Assembly (NCBI GenBank): GCA_903862375.1
Contig: CAIOXR010000007.1
Coordinates: 1 to 6,274, forward strand
Direction of reading: 5' to 3'
Origin: an uncultured bacterium
GTDB taxonomy: Bacteria > Patescibacteriota > Minisyncoccia > Phycocordibacterales > UBA9973
DNA: 6,274 bases
Shown here: one piece after another, positions 1 through 5,165 of the stretch
Position numbering within the stretch: the first letter of the stretch is position 1
How the letters are laid out: every line of letters starts with the position of its first letter
The notes under the pieces: generated by a model
The model's database searches: none
Told to the model about the DNA's origin: nothing
The model's input: the letters and a program-made list of their open reading frames with translations, nothing else
Translations under genes and position numbers: made by a program

Positions 1-129
1 AATCCTATGAAACTCTGGCATAGATCCTGTATGAAAGAAGGTTGTACTAATACCTTTGAGACTTCATATTCACCCGAACGTCCTGAGATAGTATACTGTG
101 AGAAGTGTTATCAACAGGAAGTATATTAA
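1..129 (+). CDS. C-terminal end of a C4 zinc-ribbon protein (partial)
   Basis: An open frame enters from the left edge and ends at TAA 127-129, leaving 42 residues. The tail has four cysteines in a C-x4-C and C-x2-C arrangement (window residues 10, 15, 33 and 36) around FETSYSPERPEIVYCEKCY. This is a treble-clef or zinc-ribbon type Zn-binding tail. From memory, very similar tails close many uncharacterised proteins of Patescibacteria, and this is the main taxonomic hint in the window. The rest of the protein lies outside, so its function cannot be stated; the tail suggests nucleic-acid or protein binding at most. The gene ends 85 bp before the next start codon. No strong terminator follows, only a weak AT-rich 6-bp stem at 146-165. 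Confidence 0.75.
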   Translation, partial: NPMKLWHRSCMKEGCTNTFETSYSPERPEIVYCEKCYQQEVY

Positions 130-180
130 GTAAGGATATTAAAATATTTAGTTAATTTGCTAAATTTATTCTCTATATGC

Positions 181-208
181 TTTATTTAATTTAATTAAGA
201 GTTATAAT
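181..208 (+). promoter_or_regulatory. Promoter with consensus -10 for the PH-domain gene, probably leaderless
   Basis: A perfect -10 hexamer TATAAT lies at 203-208. The -35 is poor; TTTATT at 181-186 with a 16-bp spacer is the best candidate. Six bases (209-214) separate the -10 from ATG 215, so a start site about 7 nt downstream of the -10 would fall on the A of the ATG. No Shine-Dalgarno sequence is present. The -10 is seen directly; promoter activity and leaderless transcription are inferred. Confidence 0.55.
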
Positions 209-214
209 ATAAAT

Positions 215-748
215 ATGAATACAAATCAAAAGTTAGGTATTAAAGTTTTTTATTATTATTTATCAAAAAAGATTACAGCAGGAATCATATTACTTGTAGT
301 CTCATTTATTTTTTCTTTTTTTAAAAGTAGTATTGTTTCAAAAATGATTATGATTTTTCCTTTAGATTTTTCTTAAACGTTGGTAAATTATTTATCATTA
401 GGGTTATTTGTTATTTCTATTTTAGTGTTAATTTTTGGTGTAGTTTTAAGTTGGTTTCATTATATAAGCTGTGATTTTACTTTAGGAGAGAATGCTTTTA
501 GCTTTAGGAAAGGTTTTTTAAGTAAGAAAGAAGTATTCATACCTTATAGACAGATAGAAAATATAAATATAGAGCAAAGCTTTAATTTTAAAATGATGGG
601 AGTAAGTAAGCTTGTGATAGAGACTGCATCAAATGATAATACGAATGGTGGTGAAGCTGAAGGATTTTTTGATGTTATCGATTCAAAAATTGCAGAGAAT
701 ATAAGAGAAGTCATTCTTCAAAAAACAAATATCCAAATAGCAAAGTAA
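215..748 (+). pseudogene. bPH2-type membrane PH-domain protein gene interrupted by an in-frame TAA
   Basis: ATG 215 opens a 53-codon frame starting MNTNQKLGIKVFYYYL, with a hydrophobic segment at about residues 20-36. The frame stops at TAA 374-376, and the same frame then runs on without another stop to TAA 746-748. Joined, the two parts give about 177 codons with the usual layout of a YdbS-like bacterial PH protein: short basic N-terminus, two adjacent membrane helices, then one cytoplasmic PH (bPH2) domain. The stop falls between the two helices. The intact downstream frame suggests a recent nonsense mutation or a single-base read error. The consensus -10 sits before ATG 215, not before the downstream part. 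The function of such proteins is poorly known; membrane-associated scaffolding is the usual guess. TAA ends the other genes here, so a recoded stop is unlikely. Confidence 0.6.
380..748 (+). CDS. Bacterial PH domain (bPH2) fragment with one membrane helix
   Basis: This is the open part of the interrupted gene, 122 codons if read from TTG 380. Residues 3-27 form a strongly hydrophobic membrane helix. Residues 28-115 are the PH-like domain, recognisable by FTLGENAFSFRKGFLSKK (33-50) followed by IPYRQIENINIEQSF (54-68) and LVIETAS (78-84), typical of bPH2/YdbS proteins. TTG is only the first possible start after the stop. No Shine-Dalgarno or promoter precedes it and the next in-frame ATG lies inside the domain, so independent translation is doubtful. 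The frame is the same as the 53-codon ORF beginning at 215, so I read this as the second half of one gene. It ends 5 bp before the mutarotase gene and probably shares its transcript. Confidence 0.6.
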   Translation: MVNYLSLGLFVISILVLIFGVVLSWFHYISCDFTLGENAFSFRKGFLSKKEVFIPYRQIENINIEQSFNFKMMGVSKLVIETASNDNTNGGEAEGFFDVIDSKIAENIREVILQKTNIQIAK

Positions 749-753
749 TACTA

Positions 754-1560
754 ATGCCCGACTTAAAAATACAAACGATAAAGGGAGAGAATGGTAATGA
801 GGTCTCTTTTTGCGCTGAAAGGGGAGGAATGATAACCTCTATAAAGCTTCAAGGGAGTGAAATACTATATTTTGATGAGAAAACATTCTTAAACATTGAT
901 GAAAAAGTTCGAGGTGGAGTGCCTATCCTTTTCCCGAACGCAGGAGCTCTTGAGAAAAATAACATATATCCTAACCTAGAAAGACATGGTTTTGCGAGAG
1001 ATTTAAAATGGGAGGTTGAAACTAGGGAAGATGGTTTTACAGAGACACTATTATCTAATGAAAAAACAAGAGAAGTTTATCCATATGACTTTTCATTTCA
1101 GAATATTGGTCAATTTGAGAAAGATGGGTCGTTTACTTATAAACAGATAATTGAAAATAATGAAGAAGAGAAAGACATGCCTATAAGTATGGGGCTTCAT
1201 CCGTATTTTAAAATTCCCAATATACAAAAGGGTTATATAAAGTTTGTGTTTGATGGCGGAAAAGAGATAGAAGATAATATAGAAGTTTGGAATAATGGAG
1301 GAACTTTCTACATAGATAATCCAAAATTAAAAGATAGTGAAGCATATGTCAAAATAGAAATACCATCTTTAGGTATTCTAGTTTTAGATGTAAGTATAGA
1401 ATATGAAAAAATATGGGTTTGGTCTATGCCTGGGAAGGACTTTATCTGCATAGAACCTATGATGAAAGGACTGAATGGCCTTATCGATGACCCCTACTAT
1501 ATAAAACCCAAAAAGGTACTTAATATGAGTGTAAATTTCAAATTAATTCTTAATTATTAA
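754..1560 (+). CDS. Aldose 1-epimerase / hexose(-6-phosphate) mutarotase family protein
   Basis: The 268-residue product belongs to the galactose-mutarotase-like superfamily (aldose 1-epimerase, LacX/YeaD type). These cytoplasmic enzymes interconvert the alpha and beta anomers of a hexose or hexose phosphate. Diagnostic stretches appear in order: GGMITSIKLQG near the N-terminus (24-34), RGGVPILFPNAG (53-64), RHGFARDLKWEV (77-88), MGLHPYF (146-152) and CIEPMMKGLNGL (232-243). By family analogy the catalytic residues are His78, His149 and Glu234, and Arg53 and Arg77 are also conserved positions. The length fits the family, so the gene looks complete. ATG 754 lies 5 bp after the preceding stop without a Shine-Dalgarno sequence, implying cotranscription with the PH gene. 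Whether the substrate is a free sugar, a 6-phosphate or a surface-glycan sugar cannot be read from the sequence. Confidence 0.88.
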   Translation: MPDLKIQTIKGENGNEVSFCAERGGMITSIKLQGSEILYFDEKTFLNIDEKVRGGVPILFPNAGALEKNNIYPNLERHGFARDLKWEVETREDGFTETLLSNEKTREVYPYDFSFQNIGQFEKDGSFTYKQIIENNEEEKDMPISMGLHPYFKIPNIQKGYIKFVFDGGKEIEDNIEVWNNGGTFYIDNPKLKDSEAYVKIEIPSLGILVLDVSIEYEKIWVWSMPGKDFICIEPMMKGLNGLIDDPYYIKPKKVLNMSVNFKLILNY

Positions 1561-1625
1561 TCGAAAAAATACTACCTTTAGTTTTATGGTTAAATTTGGC
1601 ATTTACCTTTAAATATTCACAGTAT

Positions 1626-1654
1626 TTGCATAAAATATGTTATTTTGCTATATT
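1626..1654 (+). promoter_or_regulatory. Promoter of the Phe leader peptide and pheA-like gene
   Basis: A sigma-70-like promoter is visible: -35 TTGCAT at 1626-1631, an optimal 17-bp spacer, and -10 TATATT at 1649-1654. Only six bases (1655-1660) lie between the -10 and ATG 1661. The expected start site therefore falls on the A of that ATG, giving a leaderless message. The promoter is placed exactly as needed to transcribe the attenuator that follows. Confidence 0.65.
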
Positions 1655-1660
1655 AAAAAT

Positions 1661-1735
1661 ATGAAATTAATTAATCAGAGAAATACATTTTTCTTCTTTA
1701 GCCCCATCGATTTGAGGGTTGATTTTTCTGATTAA
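1661..1735 (+). CDS. Phenylalanine-rich attenuator leader peptide (pheL-like)
   Basis: This is a 24-codon ORF from ATG 1661 to TAA 1733-1735. The peptide begins MKLINQRNT, continues with four successive Phe at residues 10-13 (codons TTT TTC TTC TTT, 1688-1699), then SPIDLRV, and has a fifth Phe at residue 22. It lies between a good promoter and an intrinsic terminator, just upstream of a prephenate-dehydratase-like gene. That is the arrangement of classical Phe leader peptides such as enterobacterial PheL. Its role would be to let the ribosome sense charged tRNA-Phe. A stalled ribosome on the Phe run would mask the 5' stem arm at 1671-1684; a ribosome reaching the stop would cover the antiterminator arm. 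The peptide itself probably has no function after synthesis. There is no Shine-Dalgarno sequence, so translation would start on the 5'-terminal AUG. Confidence 0.75.
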   Translation: MKLINQRNTFFFFSPIDLRVDFSD

Positions 1736-1775
1736 AATATACTAACATATTTAATTAAAAAGATGAGTCCTCAAA
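1671..1775 (+). promoter_or_regulatory. Phe attenuator: early stem and competing antiterminator hairpin
   Basis: Two alternative RNA structures can be drawn. The early stem pairs 1671-1684 (TTAATCAGAGAAAT) with 1722-1735 (ATTTTTCTGATTAA): 14 consecutive pairs with one G-U, enclosing the Phe codons and ending on the leader stop codon. The antiterminator pairs 1711-1736 with 1750-1775 in one register: 24 of 26 positions pair (a few G-U), with mismatches at 1721/1765 and 1728/1758. Its core is TTTGAGG (1711-1717) against CCTCAAA (1769-1775). The two share 1722-1735, so they exclude each other. The antiterminator also takes up the 5' arm of the terminator at 1766-1784. The pairings are seen in the sequence; the switching mechanism is inferred from known amino-acid attenuators. 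Confidence 0.72.
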
Positions 1776-1793
1776 CTGAGGGCTTATTTTTTT
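1766..1793 (+). terminator. Intrinsic terminator of the Phe attenuator
   Basis: The 8-bp stem AGTCCTCA / TGAGGGCT (1766-1773 with 1777-1784, one G-U) closes a 3-nt loop, AAC. It is followed by TTA and seven T residues (1787-1793). It lies about 40 bp before the start codon of the pheA-like gene and after the leader peptide, so it would end transcription before the structural gene unless the antiterminator forms. Confidence 0.82.
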
Positions 1794-1832
1794 GTTCTTT
1801 TAATTAATTTGTAACTTTAAAATTAAATATAT

Positions 1833-2693
1833 ATGGAAAAAATTGTTTTTTTAGGTCCCTATGGTTCTACTTTTTCTTGGGAAGCATATTACAAGGCATC
1901 ACTTAAATATGATTATTTACCAAAGTTTAATGATGAAAATGTTGTATTATTACCAGTAAAATCAAATAAAGATGTCTTACCAGTAATTTTTTCAAACTCC
2001 GATTCTTATGGAATTTTAGCGGTAGAAACAAAAGCACAAGGAAGGATAGATGAATCCGTTGAACAGTTAATGAAATTGCTCAATGAAAAAACGATTTATA
2101 TTCTTTGTGCTATCAAGATAAAAATCAGTTTTTGTCTTATGGTTAGACCAGGAGTGAATAAAAATGAAATCAAAGGTATTTTAGCTCACGAAAAAGCCTT
2201 TGGTGCCTGTGAAAAAAATACTAAATTAATTTCTGCTAATTTGGTGGAAGTTGGAAGTAATGGACTAGCAACTGAAATGGTTGCAAATAATAAAAAATAT
2301 GCTAAATATGCAGCTATTGGACCAAGATTTGCTGCAGAAAAAATGGGTTTAGAAATTCTTGAATCTAATTTTGAAGACGAGGAAGCTTGGACCACATTTT
2401 TTATATTTGGTCCAAGTAATTTAAAAAGAGATATTGCTCAGAATAATAGAGCATTGGTAATTTTTATATCAAAAAATGAAAGGGGAAGTTTAGTTAAAGC
2501 TTTAAATCCTCTTGAAAATGTAAATTTAATTCATCTCCACTCAGCTAATATTAGTGGTAGTGAGTATGCCTTTTTGGCAGAAATAGAAATACCAAAAGAA
2601 GAAATTCTTCTTTTTCAAGAAAGTATTTCCGGTTTAGAAAAACAAGTAGCCAGAAGTATAGTTTTTGGTCCATTTTGTATAGAAGAAATATAA
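1833..2693 (+). CDS. pheA: Divergent prephenate dehydratase with C-terminal ACT domain
   Basis: The 286-residue product has the layout of a monofunctional prephenate dehydratase (prephenate to phenylpyruvate, the penultimate step to Phe) without a chorismate mutase domain. The start FLGPYGSTFSWEAY (6-19) matches the family's FLGPxGTFS. YGILAVETKAQGRIDESVEQL (59-79) aligns with the region normally carrying ENS, GILAHEKAFGAC (115-126) with SHPQAxxQC, and YAAIGPRFAAEKMGLEIL (159-176) with AAIxxxxAAxxYGLxIL. An ACT domain follows from about 207, with GSLV (218-221) close to the Phe-binding GALV motif. Key motifs are altered: ENS is ETK (65-67), TRF is TTF (187-189), and ESRP is HSAN (236-239). 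The fold is clear, but activity on prephenate is uncertain. The upstream Phe attenuator argues independently for a role tied to phenylalanine. ATG 1833 has no Shine-Dalgarno sequence, and a strong terminator follows at once. Confidence 0.72.
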   Translation: MEKIVFLGPYGSTFSWEAYYKASLKYDYLPKFNDENVVLLPVKSNKDVLPVIFSNSDSYGILAVETKAQGRIDESVEQLMKLLNEKTIYILCAIKIKISFCLMVRPGVNKNEIKGILAHEKAFGACEKNTKLISANLVEVGSNGLATEMVANNKKYAKYAAIGPRFAAEKMGLEILESNFEDEEAWTTFFIFGPSNLKRDIAQNNRALVIFISKNERGSLVKALNPLENVNLIHLHSANISGSEYAFLAEIEIPKEEILLFQESISGLEKQVARSIVFGPFCIEEI

Positions 2694-2696
2694 TAG

Positions 2697-2727
2697 ACTC
2701 CCCGGGTAAAACTCGGGGAGTTTTTTT
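2697..2727 (+). terminator. Strong intrinsic terminator after the pheA-like gene
   Basis: A perfect-length stem ACTCCCCGGGT / ACTCGGGGAGT (2697-2707 with 2711-2721, 11 bp including one G-U) closes an AAA loop and runs straight into seven T residues (2721-2727). It begins 3 bp after the stop codon. It is by far the most GC-rich stem in the window and isolates the phe unit from the Mg2+ ATPase unit. Confidence 0.92.
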
Positions 2728-2765
2728 ATTCTACAAAAATGTAAGATGTGGTATTATGTAGAATA
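2727..2765 (+). promoter_or_regulatory. Extended -10 promoter of the mgtA-like gene with a flanking inverted repeat (candidate operator)
   Basis: TGGTATTAT at 2749-2757 is an extended -10 (TGn before TATTAT at 2752-2757). The -35 region at 2729-2734 (TTCTAC) is poor, as is common with extended -10 promoters. Seven bases separate the -10 from ATG 2765, again predicting a leaderless start. The arms TATTCTACA (2727-2735) and TGTAGAATA (2757-2765) are perfect 9-bp inverted copies whose centres are 30 bp apart, about three helical turns. One covers the -35 and the other the start site. An operator role is inferred. The 37-bp gap leaves no room for an Mg2+ riboswitch or leader ORF. Confidence 0.5.
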
Positions 2766-5164
2766 TGTTAAATGGACTAACTCAAATTGAAGCAGAGAAA
2801 AGGTTAAAACAAAATGGTAAGAATATTTTAATAATAAGTAAGCCATATTCGCCATTTGCGACTTTTTTAAAAGAATTTAAAAATCCTTTGGTCCTTTTAC
2901 TTTTAGGAGCTTCGTTCATATCTTTAATCACTGGATCATATATAAGTGCAATATTAATTGTCATTATTATCATCATTAGTTCGGTTATAAACTTCTTTGT
3001 TTCTCATAAGTCAGAGAAAGCAACCCAGCTATTATTAAAAAAAGTAGCTCTTCAGACCGTAATAGTAAGAGATGGTAAAGAGCAGAAGATACTAGCTTCA
3101 GATATAGTTGTTGGTGATATTATAGTTGTAGAAGCAGGGAATGTAATACCAGCAGATGGAATCATAAGAGAAGGGCATGACTTTTTCGTAAATGAATCCT
3201 CTCTTACAGGTGAATCACTTCCGATAGAAAAGAATATAGGGGATAGTATATATCTAGGAAGTAATGCAGTGACAGGGCATGTATACGTAGAGATTACGGC
3301 TATAGCTAAGGATACAAAGTTTAGTAACATTGTCTCACTACTACAAGTTCGCGAGAGAACAGGGGAGTTTGAAAGGGGTATAAAGGATTTTAGTATTTTA
3401 ATTACAAAGATTGTCATTGTTATGGTGGTGGTAGTTTTCCTTGCAAATGCATTACTAAAGAATGATATACTCCAGTCTCTTATATTTGCCTTGGCTATCG
3501 CTGTGGGTGTGACCCCAGAGCTTCTACCGATGATTATTGCTTTTAACGTTTCTAGATCTGCTACAAAGATGGCGGATCATGGAGTTATCATAAAGAAGTT
3601 GTCATCTATAGAGAATTTTGGAAGTATGGATATACTTTGTACAGATAAGACTGGTACACTTACAGAAGATAAAATTACGGTTGTTAAATATTTGAATATA
3701 AAAGGAGAAGATTCACTAGACGTACTTAAGTATGCGTATATCGTAAGTTCATTCCATACTGGTACGAAGAATCCACTTGATTCTGCAATATCTGCGTATA
3801 GAGATTTTGATATTTCTAGTTATGAAAAGATAGACGAAATGCCTTTTGATTTTGAAAGAAAGAGAGATAGTATTGTTTTTGGTTTTAATGGCGAGAATAC
3901 AATAGTTGCAAAAGGTGCACCTGAGCAGATTTTCCCAATATCAAATCTATCCAAAGAAGAAACTAAACAAGTGGAAGTTTTATTTGAGAATTTATCAAAA
4001 GAAGGTTATAGAGTTTTAGCTATAGCCTCTAAAATAGTTCCAAAAGAAAAGGATTATACAATTGCTGATGAGTTAGGTTTAAAATTTGAAGGATTGATTG
4101 CCTTTATCGATCCACCTAAAAAGGGAGTAAAAGAAGTTCTTGATGAATTAGAATCTCTGGGTATAAGTATCAAGATTATTACAGGGGACCATCTTCTTGT
4201 TGCAGAGAAGATAGCCAAAGAAGTAGGACTTCCTATATTAGGGATATTAAATGGAGAGGATATTGAAAAATTGTCAGATGGAGAGCTCGCGGTTATAGCA
4301 TTTAAGACAAATATTTTTGCAAGAGTTACCCCAGTACAAAAGAATAGAATTATTAAATCACTGCAAAGTTTAGGACATGTGGTTGGCTATATGGGAGATG
4401 GTATAAATGATGCTCCATCACTTCATACTGCAGATGTTGGAATTTCTGTTGATAATGCAGTAGATGTAGCGAAAGAGTCAGCAGATATTATTCTTTTGAA
4501 TAAAGATTTTCATCAGTTAATCTCTGGGGTGACAGAAGGAAGGAAGACTTTTGCTAATACGAATAAATATATATCAATGGCGATAAGTTCAAACTTCGGG
4601 AATATGTTCTCAATGACTGGTGCATCACTCTTACTTCCATTCTTACCAATGCTTCCAGTACAAGTACTACTTAATAACCTATTATATGAAAGTTCTCAAT
4701 TTGCTTTAACTCACGACAACGTAGAGAAGTCGGTCTTATCACGTCCTAATCCTTGGAATATTAAATTTATAAAAAGTTTTATGTTTGTTTTTGGAGGAGT
4801 TAGTTCTATTTTTGATTTTTTAACGTTTTATGTTTTGTATAAAGTCTTTGCTCTCTCTGGTGCGTCTTTTCAGACTGGTTGGTTTATAGAATCTTTTGCA
4901 ACTCAAACTCTTGTGATATTTCTTATTCGTACACGAGATTCTATATTTAAGTCAGTATCTCCACACCCTGTAGTCACTTATACTACTATCGGAGCTGTAA
5001 TTATAGCTTGGACTTTTGCACTTACATTTTTGGGTAAATTATTTGGTTTTGTTCCACTACCGTTTATGACAGTTTTGGCTATCGTGGGGATTGTAGTTGT
5101 CTATCTATTCATTGTTGGAGTAGCTAAAAATATTTTTTATAAAAAGTTTTTTAAGATAAAATAA
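2765..5164 (+). CDS. mgtA: P-type Mg2+-importing ATPase (MgtA/MgtB family)
   Basis: This complete 799-residue inner-membrane P-type ATPase of the P3B (Mg2+ import) class couples ATP hydrolysis to Mg2+ uptake. The order is standard: cytoplasmic N-terminus with GLTQIEAEKRLKQNGKN (4-20); membrane helices M1-M2 at about 40-80; actuator domain with TGES (148-151); M3-M4 at about 210-262 carrying PELLP (251-255); phosphorylation site DKTGTLT with Asp294; nucleotide-binding KGAPE (383-387); TGD (473-475) and GDGINDAP (544-551). A six-helix C-terminal part follows from about 605. The class assignment rests on NFGSMDILCTDKTGTLT and on NNLLYESSQFALTHDNVE (637-654), SSIFDFLTF and FQTGWFIESFATQTL, which closely follow MgtA rather than Ca2+ or K+ pumps. 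It is somewhat shorter than enterobacterial MgtA (about 900), mainly at the N-terminus. It heads a two-gene transcript with the guanylyltransferase. Confidence 0.93.
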   Translation: MLNGLTQIEAEKRLKQNGKNILIISKPYSPFATFLKEFKNPLVLLLLGASFISLITGSYISAILIVIIIIISSVINFFVSHKSEKATQLLLKKVALQTVIVRDGKEQKILASDIVVGDIIVVEAGNVIPADGIIREGHDFFVNESSLTGESLPIEKNIGDSIYLGSNAVTGHVYVEITAIAKDTKFSNIVSLLQVRERTGEFERGIKDFSILITKIVIVMVVVVFLANALLKNDILQSLIFALAIAVGVTPELLPMIIAFNVSRSATKMADHGVIIKKLSSIENFGSMDILCTDKTGTLTEDKITVVKYLNIKGEDSLDVLKYAYIVSSFHTGTKNPLDSAISAYRDFDISSYEKIDEMPFDFERKRDSIVFGFNGENTIVAKGAPEQIFPISNLSKEETKQVEVLFENLSKEGYRVLAIASKIVPKEKDYTIADELGLKFEGLIAFIDPPKKGVKEVLDELESLGISIKIITGDHLLVAEKIAKEVGLPILGILNGEDIEKLSDGELAVIAFKTNIFARVTPVQKNRIIKSLQSLGHVVGYMGDGINDAPSLHTADVGISVDNAVDVAKESADIILLNKDFHQLISGVTEGRKTFANTNKYISMAISSNFGNMFSMTGASLLLPFLPMLPVQVLLNNLLYESSQFALTHDNVEKSVLSRPNPWNIKFIKSFMFVFGGVSSIFDFLTFYVLYKVFALSGASFQTGWFIESFATQTLVIFLIRTRDSIFKSVSPHPVVTYTTIGAVIIAWTFALTFLGKLFGFVPLPFMTVLAIVGIVVVYLFIVGVAKNIFYKKFFKIK

Positions 5165-5165
5165 T

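Noticed and set aside
146..170. ATTTAG / CTAAAT hairpin after the zinc-ribbon gene
   Set aside because: Six pairs with a single G-C and no real T tract; expected by chance in this composition.
374..376. TAA read as a sense codon (recoded genetic code) in the PH-domain gene
   Set aside because: TAA is the natural end of the genes at 129, 1560, 2693, 5164 and 6272, so the codon is a working stop in this genome.
1588..1610. Possible terminator after the mutarotase gene: GGT-T-AAAT / ATTTACC stem followed by TTT
   Set aside because: The stem is 7 bp with a bulge, mostly A-T, with a T run of only three. It is too weak in such AT-rich sequence to call.
1711..1793. T-box riboswitch upstream of the pheA-like gene
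   Set aside because: A T-box needs a long leader with a specifier loop and the conserved T-box antiterminator sequence. The leader is only about 170 nt, lacks that motif and instead contains a Phe-rich ORF with competing stems.
2186..2395. Minus-strand 69-codon open frame inside the pheA-like gene
   Set aside because: It is fully overlapped by a clear homologue on the + strand, has no recognisable domain and has no promoter or ribosome binding site of its own. It is a shadow frame.
2701..2764. Mg2+ riboswitch (M-box) or mgtL-like leader before the mgtA-like gene
   Set aside because: Only 37 bp lie between the terminator and the ATG, and the -10 is 7 nt before the ATG, so there is no room for either.
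2782..3417. Two minus-strand open frames (64 and 121 codons) within the mgtA-like gene
   Set aside because: They lie antisense to conserved P-type ATPase sequence, show compositional noise only and contain no family motif.
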